Below are positions 1-8,565 of a stretch of DNA of 64,000 bases, in pieces. The position numbers and the translations under genes were made by a program. Each line of letters begins with the position of its first letter. Position 1 is the first letter of the stretch. Source of the DNA: Streptomyces sp. ISL-87 (lineage in GTDB: Bacteria > Actinomycetota > Actinomycetes > Streptomycetales > Streptomycetaceae); the NCBI RefSeq assembly GCF_018614095.1, contig NZ_JAGGOY010000032.1:18120-82119 (forward strand), given 5' to 3'. Below the pieces are notes generated by a model. The model did not search any database. It saw nothing but the letters and a program-made list of their open reading frames with translations, and had not been told where the DNA came from.

Positions 1-169
1 CCGGCCACGGCACTAGGGGGTGTCCGGCGGATCAGGGTCGGCCAGTCATCCCCTAGGAGGCTCTTGAAGATCTTGCTCCGGCCGACCGATTCACCCCATA
101 TTGCCGGTAAATGTCAATCGGGTTGAACCGGTGCAAGCCGGGCGCGTTTTCAAGATCTTCATCAGACTC
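1..169. repeat. Intergenic edge with IS-like end and inverted arms
   Basis: No gene is supported here. Bases 1-16 are the exact reverse complement of CTAGTGCCGTGGCCGG, which recurs at 37376-37391 and resembles the outer part of a longer repeat at 5366, 30486 and 33500. Bases 65-75 and 151-161 form 11-base inverted arms (TGAAGATCTTG / CAAGATCTTCA), each with a palindromic AAGATCTT core. They may be an operator pair or a remnant of an insertion end. The function is unknown. Confidence 0.35.
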
Positions 170-943
170 CTAGACCGGGTCGGCGGCCGCCTCTGCCGTG
201 CGCTGCTCCGTCTCCGCGAGCTCCGCCAGCGCACGCAACTGCCCCGGCGTGACCCCGTCGGGTATCGGCACCGGCGCCGGGGTGCGCAGCGGCGGCTGCC
301 AGCCCGTCTCCGGCTCCCAGCGGCGTACGATCCGGGCCGGCGCCCCCGCCACCACGGCGTGGTCGGGCACCTCGCCCCGCACGACGGCCCCGGCGGCCAC
401 CACCACATTGCGGCCCAGCCGGGCCCCGGGCAGGATCACCGCGCCGGTGCCCAGCCAGCAGCCCGGGCCTATCTCCACCGGCGCGCTGCGCGGCCACTGC
501 TTGCCGACGGGCTGGTGGGGGTCGTCGTAGCTGTGGTTGGTGGAGGTGATGTAGACGCCGGGGCCGCAGAAGGTGTCGTCCCCGATGGTGATCCGGGTGT
601 CGGCTATGACATGGCTGTTCCGGCCGAGCACCACGCCGTTGCCGAGTACGAGCATCGGCTCCGGTCCGAGGTCGAGGCCGGGCATCATCCCGGCGGTGAG
701 GGTGACCTGCTCGCCGATGATGCAGTGGTCGCCGAGGTGGATCCACTGCTCGCCGAAGACGGTTCCCTGCGGGAAGGCGAGCCGGGAGTGCGGCCCGATC
801 GCCCCGAAGCGCAGCCGCCCGGGGGTGTGGGCCGTGACCGCGCCGGCCTTCTGCATCCAGCGCCAGCCGGCCTGCACGGCACGGTTGGCCAGCCTGCGTC
901 GCAGGGCAGTCAGGGATGAGAACGTGTTCTGGTTCTTCGGCAC
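170..943 (-). CDS. Left-handed beta-helix acyltransferase (LbH/hexapeptide family)
   Basis: A 257-residue protein. Residues from about 60 to 200 carry degenerate hexapeptide repeats (V-x-L-G-x-N, I-T-I-G-D-D-T, I-G-P-G-C-W-L-G and similar), the signature of the trimeric left-handed beta-helix fold used by acetyl- and acyl-transferases. The TSTNHSYDDP loop supplies the His typical of the active site in this family. The C-terminal tail, about 50 residues rich in Pro and Ala, is outside the repeat. I chose the GTG at 943 because the text upstream in frame looks non-coding and the reading starts cleanly with VPKNQNTF. It is divergent from the second beta-helix gene at 1106. The acceptor substrate cannot be told from sequence; cytoplasmic CoA-dependent O-acylation is a family inference. 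Confidence 0.85.
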   Translation of the reverse strand: MPKNQNTFSSLTALRRRLANRAVQAGWRWMQKAGAVTAHTPGRLRFGAIGPHSRLAFPQGTVFGEQWIHLGDHCIIGEQVTLTAGMMPGLDLGPEPMLVLGNGVVLGRNSHVIADTRITIGDDTFCGPGVYITSTNHSYDDPHQPVGKQWPRSAPVEIGPGCWLGTGAVILPGARLGRNVVVAAGAVVRGEVPDHAVVAGAPARIVRRWEPETGWQPPLRTPAPVPIPDGVTPGQLRALAELAETEQRTAEAAADPV

Positions 944-1105
944 CCGGTCACCGTAACGCGCCTGGCGCCCGGACCGCGCCGTGATCTTCACCCCATCGCA
1001 GGCGGAGCCGGGCGCGTGCCCTACCGTGCGGGTAGCGCGACACGGCAGGGCACGGCGGACCGGCAGACCGGCAGACCGGCAGACCAGAGGAGTGAGGAAG
1101 AGAAC

Positions 1106-1657
1106 ATGACGCATCACGCGGGCCAGGGCCAGGCACTCGTCGCGGGCGTCGGCGGCAAGAGCCCCGCGATCGACCCCACGGCCTTCACGGCACCCACCTC
1201 CGTCGTGGTCGGCGACGTCACCATGGCCGCCGGCGCGAGCATCTGGTACTCGGCGGTGCTGCGCGCGGACTGCGGCCCGATCACGCTCGGCGCCGACAGC
1301 AATGTGCAGGACAACTGCACGCTGCACGTGGACCCCGGCTTCCCGGTCTCCATCGGCGAGCGGGTCTCCATCGGCCACAACGCCGTCGTGCACGGCTGCA
1401 CCGTGGAGGACGACTGCCTGATCGGGATGGGCGCGACCGTGCTGAACGGCGCGGTGATCGGGGCCGGCTCCCTGGTGGCCGCGCAGGCGCTGGTCCCGCA
1501 GGGCATGGTCGTCCCGCCCGGCTCCCTCGTCGCGGGCGTCCCGGCCAAGGTGCGGCGCGAGCTCACCGACGAGGAACGCGAGGGCATCAAGGTCAACGCC
1601 CTCATGTACGCCGACCTCGCCAAGCAGCACCGCGCCTCGGTAACCCCGGGCGCGTAG
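1106..1657 (+). CDS. Gamma-class carbonic anhydrase family protein
   Basis: A 183-residue left-handed beta-helix protein. Hexapeptide repeats run from about residue 30 to 150, and the segment around NVQDNCTLHVD, IGERVSIGHNAVVHGC carries the three histidines that bind metal in gamma-carbonic anhydrases (CamH/YrdA type). The family hydrates CO2 or is catalytically silent; CamH-like members lack the acidic loop, and that loop is not obvious here. The ATG at 1106 is preceded by GAGGAAG at good spacing; the upstream in-frame extension is low-complexity RQTG repeats and is unlikely to be coding. It faces the acyltransferase at 943 and ends just before a convergent DedA gene. Function as a true carbonic anhydrase is uncertain. 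Confidence 0.88.
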   Translation: MTHHAGQGQALVAGVGGKSPAIDPTAFTAPTSVVVGDVTMAAGASIWYSAVLRADCGPITLGADSNVQDNCTLHVDPGFPVSIGERVSIGHNAVVHGCTVEDDCLIGMGATVLNGAVIGAGSLVAAQALVPQGMVVPPGSLVAGVPAKVRRELTDEEREGIKVNALMYADLAKQHRASVTPGA

Positions 1658-1672
1658 CCCAACCGGCCTCCC

Positions 1673-1713
1673 CGCCCGCCCGCTGGGGCGGGGGATGGGG
1701 GATGGGGCGGGCG
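1673..1713. terminator. Candidate bidirectional hairpin between convergent genes
   Basis: Nine-base GC arms (CGCCCGCCC at 1673-1681 and GGGCGGGCG at 1705-1713) with a 23-base G-rich loop lie between the stops of the converging genes. There is no T-run, as is usual for streptomycete terminators. Confidence 0.4.
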
Positions 1714-1747
1714 ACCCGGTGGCCCGCCACCCCTGATCGGCGCGGCG

Positions 1748-2428
1748 TCAGTCGGAGACGGCGGCCGACGGCGCCGTCTCGCCCTCGGCCGGGGCGGGCC
1801 GGGACGGTACGGAGGACGTCTTCGACGCCGCCTTCTTCATGCGGTTGCGCAGTACCAGCGTCACCGCGAGGCCGATCAGCAGGGCCAGTGCCAGGGCCAC
1901 CCAGGAGAACCCCTTGAGCCACGGCTCCGCGACGATTCCGATCGAGTAGATGACGGCCGTCGTGCCGCCGGCCCACAGGATGCCGCCGAGGACGTTCGCG
2001 ATCAGGAACCGCCAGTACGGCATGTGCAGCACACCCGCCAGCGGCCCGGCGAAGATCCGCAGCAGCGCCACGAAGCGCCCGAAGAAGACGGCCCACATGC
2101 CCCACTTCTCGAAGGAGCGTTCCGCCACCGCGACGTGCTCCGGACCGAAGTGCTTGGGGAAGCGCCGGCCCAGCTTCTCCAGAAGCGGTTTGCCGCCCCT
2201 GCGCCCGATCGCATAGCCGATCGAGTCGCCCACGATCGCTCCGGTGCTCGCGCAGATGCCCAGGACCACGGGGTCGATCTCCCCGTGCTGCGAGGCCAGC
2301 AGCGCCGAGCTGACCAGGATGATCTCGCCCGGCAGCGGAATGCCGAGGCTCTCCAGCCCGATGACCAGACCCACCAGGAGATAGATGCTGACCGCCGGAA
2401 TCGTCTCCAGCCATTCCTGGATGTGCAC
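1748..2428 (-). CDS. DedA family inner-membrane protein
   Basis: A 226-residue membrane protein with the DedA/SNARE-associated (VTT) fold. Motifs seen are GLESLGIPLPGE near residue 25, the cytoplasmic GDSIGYAIGRRGG and the FGRFVALLRIFAGPLAG helix that marks the re-entrant region. At least five hydrophobic spans are visible, with a charged, Lys/Ala-rich C-terminal tail. DedA proteins are proposed to flip polyprenyl-phosphate or phospholipid carriers, which fits the uppP gene about 10 kb away. GGGAGG lies 8 bases before the GTG at 2428 and decides the start. It sits 60 bp downstream of the GH3 gene on the same strand but has its own ribosome site. Confidence 0.9.
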   Translation of the reverse strand: MHIQEWLETIPAVSIYLLVGLVIGLESLGIPLPGEIILVSSALLASQHGEIDPVVLGICASTGAIVGDSIGYAIGRRGGKPLLEKLGRRFPKHFGPEHVAVAERSFEKWGMWAVFFGRFVALLRIFAGPLAGVLHMPYWRFLIANVLGGILWAGGTTAVIYSIGIVAEPWLKGFSWVALALALLIGLAVTLVLRNRMKKAASKTSSVPSRPAPAEGETAPSAAVSD

Positions 2429-2487
2429 CGGTACGTCCTCCCGAGTCGTCCCCCGGCGCGCCTCCTGTGACACGCCGAACGGGCAGC

Positions 2488-5004
2488 CTATCGGCTCCTC
2501 ACCACAGCCTTCGCCCTCAGTGGGAGTTCGCGCGAGGAACGGCCCGCGAACACCTCGCGTCGGCCGGAACCCAGCACCCAGGCGTGTTCCTCCGGATCCC
2601 AGCAGGACAGCGCCCGCACGTCCACGTCGAGGGTGACCCGCTGCGCCTCCCCCGGCGCCAGGGTGAGCCGCCGGTAGCCGGCCAGCGCGCGCACCGGCTG
2701 GTCGAGCTTCAGATCGGGCGAGGGGCCGACGTACACCTGCGCCACCTCGGTGCCCTTGCGCCGGCCGGTGTTGCGCACGGTGAACTCGACGCGCAGCCCG
2801 CCACGCTCCGGCCGGACGGTCAGCTTCTCGTACTCCCACGTCGTGTACGAGAGCCCGTGCCCGAACGGGAACAGCGGGGCCACCCGCTGCGCGTCGTACC
2901 AGCGGTGCCCGACGTGGACGCCCTCGGTGTACTCCTGCCGGCCGCCGACCCCCGGGTAGCGCAGCGGGTCCCCCGCGACCGGGGTGGTGTGCTCGTCGGC
3001 CGGGAAGGTCTGGGTGAGCCGGCCGCCCGGGTCCACGTCCCCGAACAGGATGTCGGCGGTGGCGCCCGCGCCCTCCTGGCCCGGGTAGTACATCTGGAGG
3101 ACCGCCCCGGTACGGGAGAGCCACGGCATGGTCGTACCGGAGGAGGTGTTGAGCACGACCGCGGTGCGCGGGTTCACCGCGGCGACGGCCTCGATCAGCG
3201 CCTCCTGCCCGCCGGGCAGCCCCAGCGAGGTGCGGTCGCTTCCCTCGGTGGCATCCTCGTAGGCGAACAGCACCACGCTGCGGGCGGCCTTGGCGGTCCG
3301 GACGGCCTCGGCGAGATCTGCGGCCCGGGTCGCCTTCGTGGTGTGCCGCAGCCGGAACCGCTGGCCCCGGTCCCCGCCCTCGGCGGTGACGGCGAGCCGG
3401 TGGGTGCCCGCCTTGAGCGCGAGGGTGCGGCGGCGGACGGTGAGCCCGTCGGGCGCGGCGGCGAGCAGTCCGCCCGCGAAGTACTCGGCCACGCCCTCCC
3501 GGACGGGGAACAGCTCCTCTCCGTCGAGCCGTACGCCGGGCCGCTTCCCGGTGTAGTGGACGATCAGGGTCCACTCGTCGTCGGCGGCGAGGCGGAATTC
3601 GCCCTCGTGGCTCCAGCCGCTCCCGGCGGCCACGCTCCGGTCGTCCAGGCCGGCGGCGGGCGTCAGCAGCTTCGGCGGGAGCGGCCGCCCGTACAGGTCC
3701 TCGCCGAGGGCGTAGCGCACGGTGGCCCCGTGCCCGGCCCGCTGCTTGATCGCGGTGAGCGGGGCGGGCGCCTTCTCGGGGACCACGTGCGCACTGCCGC
3801 CGCCGCTGACGAAGGGCACCTGGCCGGTGGGCCCGATCACCGCGATCGAGCGGGCCGCCGCACCGGTCAGCGGCAGGGTGTCGTGCTCGTTGCGCAGCAG
3901 CACCGCCCCGGCGGTGGCGGCCTTGCGGGCCACCCGGGCCCCGCCGGTGGCGTCGCGGGCGGGCCGGGCCGCGGGGCGGGCCGCCAGCAGCCCGAACCGG
4001 TCCATGGTGGTCAGGACCCGGCGCACCGCGAGGTCCACGGCGTTCTCGGGTACGGAGCCACCGTGCACCGCCTCTTGCAGCGGGCCGCCGAAGTGGGTGC
4101 CGCCGGGCATCTCCATGTCGAGTCCGGCGTTGATGGAGGCGACGGTGCTGTGGGTGGCGTCCCAGTCGGACATCACCCAGCCGTCGAATCCCCAGCGGCC
4201 GCGCAGCAGTTCGTCGAGCAGTGCCTTGTTCTCGCAGGCGTAGGTGCCGTTGACCTTGTTGTACGCAGCCATCACCGCGCCGGCGCCGGCGGCCACTGCG
4301 GCCTCGAAACCCCGCAGCTCGGTCTCGTGCAGGCACTGCTCGGCGGCGACGACGTCCACGGTGTCGCGGCCCTGCTCCTGGTTGTTGAGCGCGAAGTGCT
4401 TGACGGTGGCGATGAGTCCCTCGTCCTGGATCCCGCGCACGACTTCGGCGGCCAGGTCCGCCGTCAGTCTCGGGTCCTCGGAGAAGGTCTCGAAGTTCCG
4501 GCCCGCGTACGGGGTGCGGATGAGGTTCACCATCGGCGAGAGCACCACGTCCTGGCCGAGTGCACGGCCCTCGCGGCCGATCACCCGGCCGTACTCGCGG
4601 GCCAGCGCCGGGTCGAATGCGGAGGCGAGCATGACGGGCGCGGGAAGCGCGGTGGCGGGCTGGGCGACCCGCACCCCGGCGGGCCCGTCGGCGAACCGCA
4701 GCGGCGGGATGCCCAGGCGCGGTACGCCGGGCACATAGCCGGCCTGGCCGAGCGGGGCGGGGTCCTGGCCGCCGTGCAGCAGGGTGGTCTTCTCGTCGAG
4801 GGTGAGCTGGTCCAGCAGGGCGTCGATCCGGGCCGCGCTCCCGGGTCTGTCGGCGCCGGCCAGGGCTGCGACCTCGGCCTCGGGTGCGGCCCTGCGGACC
4901 ATCGCGCCCGTCGGCACCGTGGGCGCGCAGCCCGCCGCCCCCAGTGCGGCGCCCAGTGCACCGAACAGCCGCATCGCGGAACGTCTGGACACGGCCTCGC
5001 TCAA
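2488..5004 (-). CDS. Glycoside hydrolase family 3 beta-glucosidase, lipoprotein
   Basis: An 838-residue exported glycosidase. The N-terminus has a twin-arginine stretch (SRRSAMRLF) followed by a short hydrophobic run and a lipobox ending AAGC, so Tat export and lipid anchoring are likely. The GH3 N-domain follows: KHFALNNQEQGRD near residue 195 and VMSDWDATHS near residue 270, whose Asp is the expected nucleophile. Residues about 420-540 look like an inserted PA14 domain. The C-terminal GH3 domain and a fibronectin III-like end (VEFTVRNTG...GTEVAQVYV) follow. It probably releases glucose or xylose from beta-linked oligosaccharides outside the membrane. The TTG start has GGGAG upstream; a GTG four codons later is an alternative. 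Confidence 0.92.
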   Translation of the reverse strand: MSEAVSRRSAMRLFGALGAALGAAGCAPTVPTGAMVRRAAPEAEVAALAGADRPGSAARIDALLDQLTLDEKTTLLHGGQDPAPLGQAGYVPGVPRLGIPPLRFADGPAGVRVAQPATALPAPVMLASAFDPALAREYGRVIGREGRALGQDVVLSPMVNLIRTPYAGRNFETFSEDPRLTADLAAEVVRGIQDEGLIATVKHFALNNQEQGRDTVDVVAAEQCLHETELRGFEAAVAAGAGAVMAAYNKVNGTYACENKALLDELLRGRWGFDGWVMSDWDATHSTVASINAGLDMEMPGGTHFGGPLQEAVHGGSVPENAVDLAVRRVLTTMDRFGLLAARPAARPARDATGGARVARKAATAGAVLLRNEHDTLPLTGAAARSIAVIGPTGQVPFVSGGGSAHVVPEKAPAPLTAIKQRAGHGATVRYALGEDLYGRPLPPKLLTPAAGLDDRSVAAGSGWSHEGEFRLAADDEWTLIVHYTGKRPGVRLDGEELFPVREGVAEYFAGGLLAAAPDGLTVRRRTLALKAGTHRLAVTAEGGDRGQRFRLRHTTKATRAADLAEAVRTAKAARSVVLFAYEDATEGSDRTSLGLPGGQEALIEAVAAVNPRTAVVLNTSSGTTMPWLSRTGAVLQMYYPGQEGAGATADILFGDVDPGGRLTQTFPADEHTTPVAGDPLRYPGVGGRQEYTEGVHVGHRWYDAQRVAPLFPFGHGLSYTTWEYEKLTVRPERGGLRVEFTVRNTGRRKGTEVAQVYVGPSPDLKLDQPVRALAGYRRLTLAPGEAQRVTLDVDVRALSCWDPEEHAWVLGSGRREVFAGRSSRELPLRAKAVVRSR

Positions 5005-5132
5005 TGGGAGCTCCCTGCGGCGTCGGCATCGGCGTCACTCGGCGGGGGCGGCCCGCGCCGGACCGCTCCCCCGCCCAGTGTGCGCCGTCCGCCGATCGGG
5101 CCCGCTCAGACGCGCCACCGCTGCGCCGAGGT

Positions 5133-5333
5133 TCAGCCCTGCGGCGGCTGTTGCATGCTGTCGGCGTCGCGCCTGAGCTCGTCCTGCCGCTGTACGCGCG
5201 CCTCGGTCCGGTGGCCGCGTGCGATGTAGTCGCGTACGACGGCCTCCACGGCGTCCTGCGGCGACCCGACCCCGGCGAGGACCATCACTTCCACCACGAG
5301 TTCGGCATCGAGGCTGATATTGACCTTGGCCAC
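5133..5333 (-). CDS. VapB/ribbon-helix-helix-type antitoxin-like small protein
   Basis: A 66-residue protein beginning VAKVNISLDAELV, a beta-strand followed by two helices, as in VapB-type or other ribbon-helix-helix antitoxins and DNA-binding proteins. The second half (RTEARVQRQDELRRDA) is charged and probably the partner-binding tail. A strong GGAGG lies 8 bases before the GTG. No PIN-domain toxin gene is adjacent: the downstream neighbour is the GH3 glucosidase and the upstream one a thioesterase. It may therefore be an orphan antitoxin or a simple regulator. The annotation as an antitoxin is by fold only. Confidence 0.7.
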   Translation of the reverse strand: MAKVNISLDAELVVEVMVLAGVGSPQDAVEAVVRDYIARGHRTEARVQRQDELRRDADSMQQPPQG

Positions 5334-5365
5334 AGGGAACCTCCTCCATCGACGTGCGACGGACT

Positions 5366-5405
5366 CTAGTGCCGTGACCGACAAGGTTCACCGGGTCGCT
5401 CGGTT
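5366..5405 (+). repeat. Dispersed IS-end-like repeat, copy R1
   Basis: The stretch starts CTAGTGCCGTGACCGACA and continues AGGTTCACCGGGTCGCT. Similar stretches occur at 30486 (same strand) and 33466-33500 (opposite strand), and its outer part occurs at 1-16 and 37376. The layout of a conserved end with no adjacent transposase suggests relics of one insertion-sequence family. Confidence 0.55.
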
Positions 5406-5488
5406 TCGGCTCTCGCGACAGCGGGCCGGAACGCCTGTGGGGCCGCGCCCCTCGGGCGCGGCCCCACGGCTGCCTCGCGGGCGGGGTG

Positions 5489-5941
5489 TTACGCGTTCGG
5501 CCGCAGCGTCCAGACGACGGTCATCTCGCCCGTCACGGCCTCGTCCTCGCGCTGGATCGCGATGGTGACCGGGAACTCGGGGCGGCCGCCCGCGTCGAGT
5601 TCGGCGACGACCTCGGCGGCCGGGCGGCCCAGGGTGGCGGTGGCCGTCACGACGCCCTTGGCGAGCTTCTTGTAGCCGATCTCGGCCTTCACGGCCAGCG
5701 GCACGGCGCGCGAGAGCTGGTCGCCGAAGGCGGCCAGGACGATCGCGCCGCTCGCGGACTCGGCCAGGGTGAACATGGCACCGGCGTGCGGGCCGCCGAC
5801 GTGGTTGTGGAAGTCGGGCTGGTCCGGAAGCCGGACGACCGCGCGCTCCGGGGTGGTCTCCAGGAACTGGAGGTTCAGCGTCCGGGCCATCGGCACCGTC
5901 GCGGCGAGCAATTCGCCCACGTTCATCTGATCTGCGCTCAT
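5489..5941 (-). CDS. Hotdog-fold thioesterase (PaaI/DUF4442 type)
   Basis: A 150-residue single-domain protein. The central segment FHNHVGGPHAGAMFTLAESASGA matches the hotdog-helix core of PaaI/YiiD-C-type thioesterases, where the HxGA stretch caps the acyl-CoA site. The family hydrolyses acyl-CoA thioesters in the cytoplasm. The end of the protein forms the last beta-strands (VTIAIQREDEAVTGEMTVVWTLRPNA). Length and domain order are normal for the family. The specific acyl substrate cannot be read from sequence. Confidence 0.85.
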   Translation of the reverse strand: MSADQMNVGELLAATVPMARTLNLQFLETTPERAVVRLPDQPDFHNHVGGPHAGAMFTLAESASGAIVLAAFGDQLSRAVPLAVKAEIGYKKLAKGVVTATATLGRPAAEVVAELDAGGRPEFPVTIAIQREDEAVTGEMTVVWTLRPNA

Positions 5942-6037
5942 GGAGAGCGATGTTACCCGCGAGTAGATGCGCTTGGCCAGACCTGTTGAGGGGGTGGCCG
6001 TGGCTCCCCGCCCCCGCTCCCACTATCGTTACCGGCC

Positions 6038-7072
6038 ATGTGGCCAGGACAGCAGCAGCCGCCCGGGGGCGGACAGAACCCCCAGGACGCGCAACAGAAC
6101 CCGTACCAGCAGCAGCCGGGGCAGCCGAACCCGTACAACCAGCAGCAGCCGGGGTTCGGTGAGCAGCAGCCCGGCTACGGCTACCCGCAGCAGCCCCCGA
6201 CCGTTCCCGTTCAGGCGTGGGGCCAGCCCCAGCAGCCGACGGCCCCTCAGGGCGGCGGCGGCACCAGCCCGTACTCGACCAAGACCGTGGCCCTCGTCGC
6301 GGCCGCCGCGGTCGTCGTGGCGGCAGCCGCCACCGGCACCTTCGTCCTGACCCGGGACGACAAGAAGACCGACGAGGCCGACAACAAGCCGGCCGCGTCC
6401 GCCTCCGCGCCCGCCGCCAGTTCGGCCGCGCCGGCCGCCCCGAGCGGGAACCCCCGCGCCGGCGGCGAGGTCAAGCCGGTCATCCCGGGCTGGAAGGTGG
6501 TCGTCAACCCGAAGTACGGCACCGCCTTCGACGTCCCGCCGGAATGGAACGTCGCGAGCTCGGGCATGTCCACGGGCTTCGAGGACGAGAAGAAGAACGA
6601 CGGCTCGGCGTTCGTCATGATGTCCGCACCGGCCTTCCTCAAGGAGGACTGGTGCAAGGTCGACTCCGACAAGAACGGCAGTGAGGAGACGACCTCGCTG
6701 GCCGGCACCGGCACCAAGGGCGCCCAGGGCGCCAAGGACACCGCCGAGGCCGCGCTCAACGCGGCCGAGAGCTGGGTCTTCGCCGGGTACGCCCAGAAGG
6801 TGAAGAACCCCAGGGAGGTCGTCAAGAGCTCGCAGGCCAAGGAGTACACCACCGCCTCCGGCCTCAAGGGTCACTTCGTGACCTCGACCGCGAGCCCGGT
6901 GCCGAAGGAGAACAAGTGCTCCTCCGACGGCAAGAGCATCGCCTTCAGCTTCAAGAACGCCAAGGGCGACTTCGCCACCTGGGTGCTCTACGGCGCCGCG
7001 GGTGTCGAGGGCGAGGTCAAGCAGGAGACCTACGAGAAGATCCTCAGCTCGGTCCGTCTCAGCGAGGGCTGA
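6038..7072 (+). CDS. Membrane-anchored Gln/Pro-rich secreted protein, function unknown
   Basis: A 344-residue protein of a kind common in Streptomyces. Residues 1-80 are a cytoplasmic low-complexity region rich in Gln, Pro, Gly, Asn and Tyr (repeated QQPG/QQQP). A single membrane helix follows (residues about 86-108, VALVAAAAVVVAAAATG), then an Ala/Ser/Pro linker and an extracytoplasmic domain from about residue 150 (VIPGWKVVVNPKYGTAFDVPPEW...). The external domain contains two or three Cys residues and no catalytic motif I recognise. The topology suggests a surface sensor or structural protein. A strong hairpin follows the gene. Confidence 0.82.
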   Translation: MWPGQQQPPGGGQNPQDAQQNPYQQQPGQPNPYNQQQPGFGEQQPGYGYPQQPPTVPVQAWGQPQQPTAPQGGGGTSPYSTKTVALVAAAAVVVAAAATGTFVLTRDDKKTDEADNKPAASASAPAASSAAPAAPSGNPRAGGEVKPVIPGWKVVVNPKYGTAFDVPPEWNVASSGMSTGFEDEKKNDGSAFVMMSAPAFLKEDWCKVDSDKNGSEETTSLAGTGTKGAQGAKDTAEAALNAAESWVFAGYAQKVKNPREVVKSSQAKEYTTASGLKGHFVTSTASPVPKENKCSSDGKSIAFSFKNAKGDFATWVLYGAAGVEGEVKQETYEKILSSVRLSEG

Positions 7073-7119
7073 TCTTCCGAAACGACCCTCTCCGGGTCGC
7101 CTGACCTTCCGATTCCAGC

Positions 7120-7157
7120 CCCCGGGCCGTTTATCCGTTTGGATTCTCGGCCCGGGG
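7120..7157. terminator. GC hairpin between secreted protein and MFS genes
   Basis: Perfect 10-base arms CCCCGGGCCG (7120-7129) and CGGCCCGGGG (7148-7157) enclose an 18-base AT-richer loop. It lies 48 bp after the stop of the preceding gene and 17 bp before the next start, so it could act as a terminator or influence initiation of the MFS gene. Confidence 0.5.
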
Positions 7158-7173
7158 CGGGGATAGTCCGTGG

Positions 7174-8463
7174 GTGAGCTCTCCCCCCACCACCTCCCCC
7201 CGCATACCCGCCTGGGCGGGCCGCAACTACAGCCTGCTGACGGGCGCCGCGGTCGTGACGAACCTCGGCAGCCACGGAGCGCTCATCGCCGCCGCGTTCG
7301 CGGTCATGGAGACCGGCGGCTCCGGCGGTGACGTCGGCCTCGTCGCCGCGGCCCGTACGCTGCCGCTCGTCCTCTTCCTCCTCATCGGCGGCGCCCTCGC
7401 CGACCGGCTCCCGCGCCACCGTGTGATGGTCGCGGCCAATGCCCTGAACTGCGTCTCGCAGGCCGCCTTCGCGGTGCTCGTCCTCGCCGGGCACCCCCAG
7501 CTGTGGCAGATGATGCTGCTCACCGCCCTGTGCGGCACGGGCACGGCGTTCTTCAACCCGGCCGCCGAGGGGATGCTGCTCTCCAGCGTCTCCGGCGAAC
7601 ACTCCAACCGGGCCTTCGCCCTCTTCCGGATGGCCATGAACGGCGCCGGCATCGGCGGCGCCGCCCTCGGCGGAGCCATGATCGCGGTGGTCGGCCCGGG
7701 GTGGGTCCTGGCCGTGGACGCGGCGGCCTTCGCGGTGGCGGGCGCCCTGCGCGCCTTCCTCGACGTCAGCCATGTCGCCGAACGGGCCCCCGGCGGTGGC
7801 CTGCTGGCCGACCTGCGCGAAGGCTGGGTGGAGTTCAAGACCCGCCCGTGGCTGTGGAGCATCGTGCTCCAGTTCTCCGTCGTAGTCGCCGTCGTGGGCG
7901 CCGCCGAGTCGGTCTACGGTCCGCTGGTCGCCCGGGACCGGCTGGGCGGACCCGCCCCGTGGGGCCTGGCCCTCGCGTTCTTCGGCGTCGGCACCATCGC
8001 GGGAGCCGTCCTGATGATGGTGTGGAAGCCGCGCCGGCTGCTGCTGGTCGGCACCCTGTGCGTGTTCCCGCTGGCGCTGCCGTCGGCGGGCCTGGCGGTG
8101 CCGTTGCCCGCGTGGGCGTTGTGCGCGGTGATGCTGATCGCCGGCGTGGCCATCGAGGTGTTCGGCGTCAACTGGATGACCACGATGCACCAGGAGATCC
8201 CGGAGGAGAAGTTCTCCCGGGTCTCCGCCTACGACTGGTTCGGCTCCGTGTCGCTGCTCCCCCTGGCCACCGCCCTGGCCGGCCCGGCCGAGTCCGCCTT
8301 CGGCCGCACCCCGGCCCTATGGGGCTGCGCGACCCTGGTAATCCTGGCCACGGCAACAGTCCTGGCGGTCCCCGACGTCCGCCACATGACCCGCAAACCG
8401 GCTCCGGACCCCACCGGTCCCAGCCCCGCCGCCCCCACCCCTTCCACCCCCGCCGGCGTGTGA
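7174..8463 (+). CDS. MFS transporter (drug-efflux-like, MFS_3/EntS type)
   Basis: A 429-residue polytopic protein with about 12 hydrophobic segments. The loop after the second segment (ADRLPRHRVMV) is the conserved MFS motif A region. The overall pattern (SLLTGAAVVTNLG start, long loop near residue 200 with GGGLLADLREGW) matches the EntS-like branch that exports siderophores and drugs. The GTG at 7174 opens the frame. A Pro/Thr-rich C-terminal tail ends the protein. The substrate is unknown; no neighbouring biosynthetic genes point to one. Confidence 0.88.
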   Translation: MSSPPTTSPRIPAWAGRNYSLLTGAAVVTNLGSHGALIAAAFAVMETGGSGGDVGLVAAARTLPLVLFLLIGGALADRLPRHRVMVAANALNCVSQAAFAVLVLAGHPQLWQMMLLTALCGTGTAFFNPAAEGMLLSSVSGEHSNRAFALFRMAMNGAGIGGAALGGAMIAVVGPGWVLAVDAAAFAVAGALRAFLDVSHVAERAPGGGLLADLREGWVEFKTRPWLWSIVLQFSVVVAVVGAAESVYGPLVARDRLGGPAPWGLALAFFGVGTIAGAVLMMVWKPRRLLLVGTLCVFPLALPSAGLAVPLPAWALCAVMLIAGVAIEVFGVNWMTTMHQEIPEEKFSRVSAYDWFGSVSLLPLATALAGPAESAFGRTPALWGCATLVILATATVLAVPDVRHMTRKPAPDPTGPSPAAPTPSTPAGV

Positions 8464-8474
8464 GGCGCGGGGTC

Positions 8475-8525
8475 CGGGCGCGCCCGGGTGGGGGTCCCCC
8501 CGGACGGAGTCTGGGGGAGGAGGAA
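8475..8525. repeat. REP-like palindromic element at a convergent junction
   Basis: The junction between the convergent MFS and methyltransferase-like genes holds stacked palindromes: CCGGGCGCGCCCGG, then GGGGGTCCCCCC, then CGGACGGAGTCTGGGGGAG. I recognise this motif type as recurring between Streptomyces genes. It probably ends transcription from both sides. Confidence 0.5.
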
Positions 8526-8565
8526 GGGCGGGGCGGGGAGAAAAGCCCGCGCAGCGGCCACCGGC

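Noticed and set aside
170..1630. A 486-residue frame that extends the acyltransferase through the carbonic anhydrase gene
   Set aside because: The upstream half is antisense to a well-supported gene and shows no motif; the real gene starts at the GTG 943.
1748..5038. A 1096-residue minus frame joining Arg-rich sequence to DedA
   Set aside because: Only the last 226 codons match DedA; the rest is an out-of-frame shadow of the GH3 gene.
2467..5229. A 920-residue plus-strand frame opposite the GH3 gene
   Set aside because: It is the antisense shadow of a GH3 enzyme with all motifs; the sequence is low-complexity Gly/Arg/Ala.
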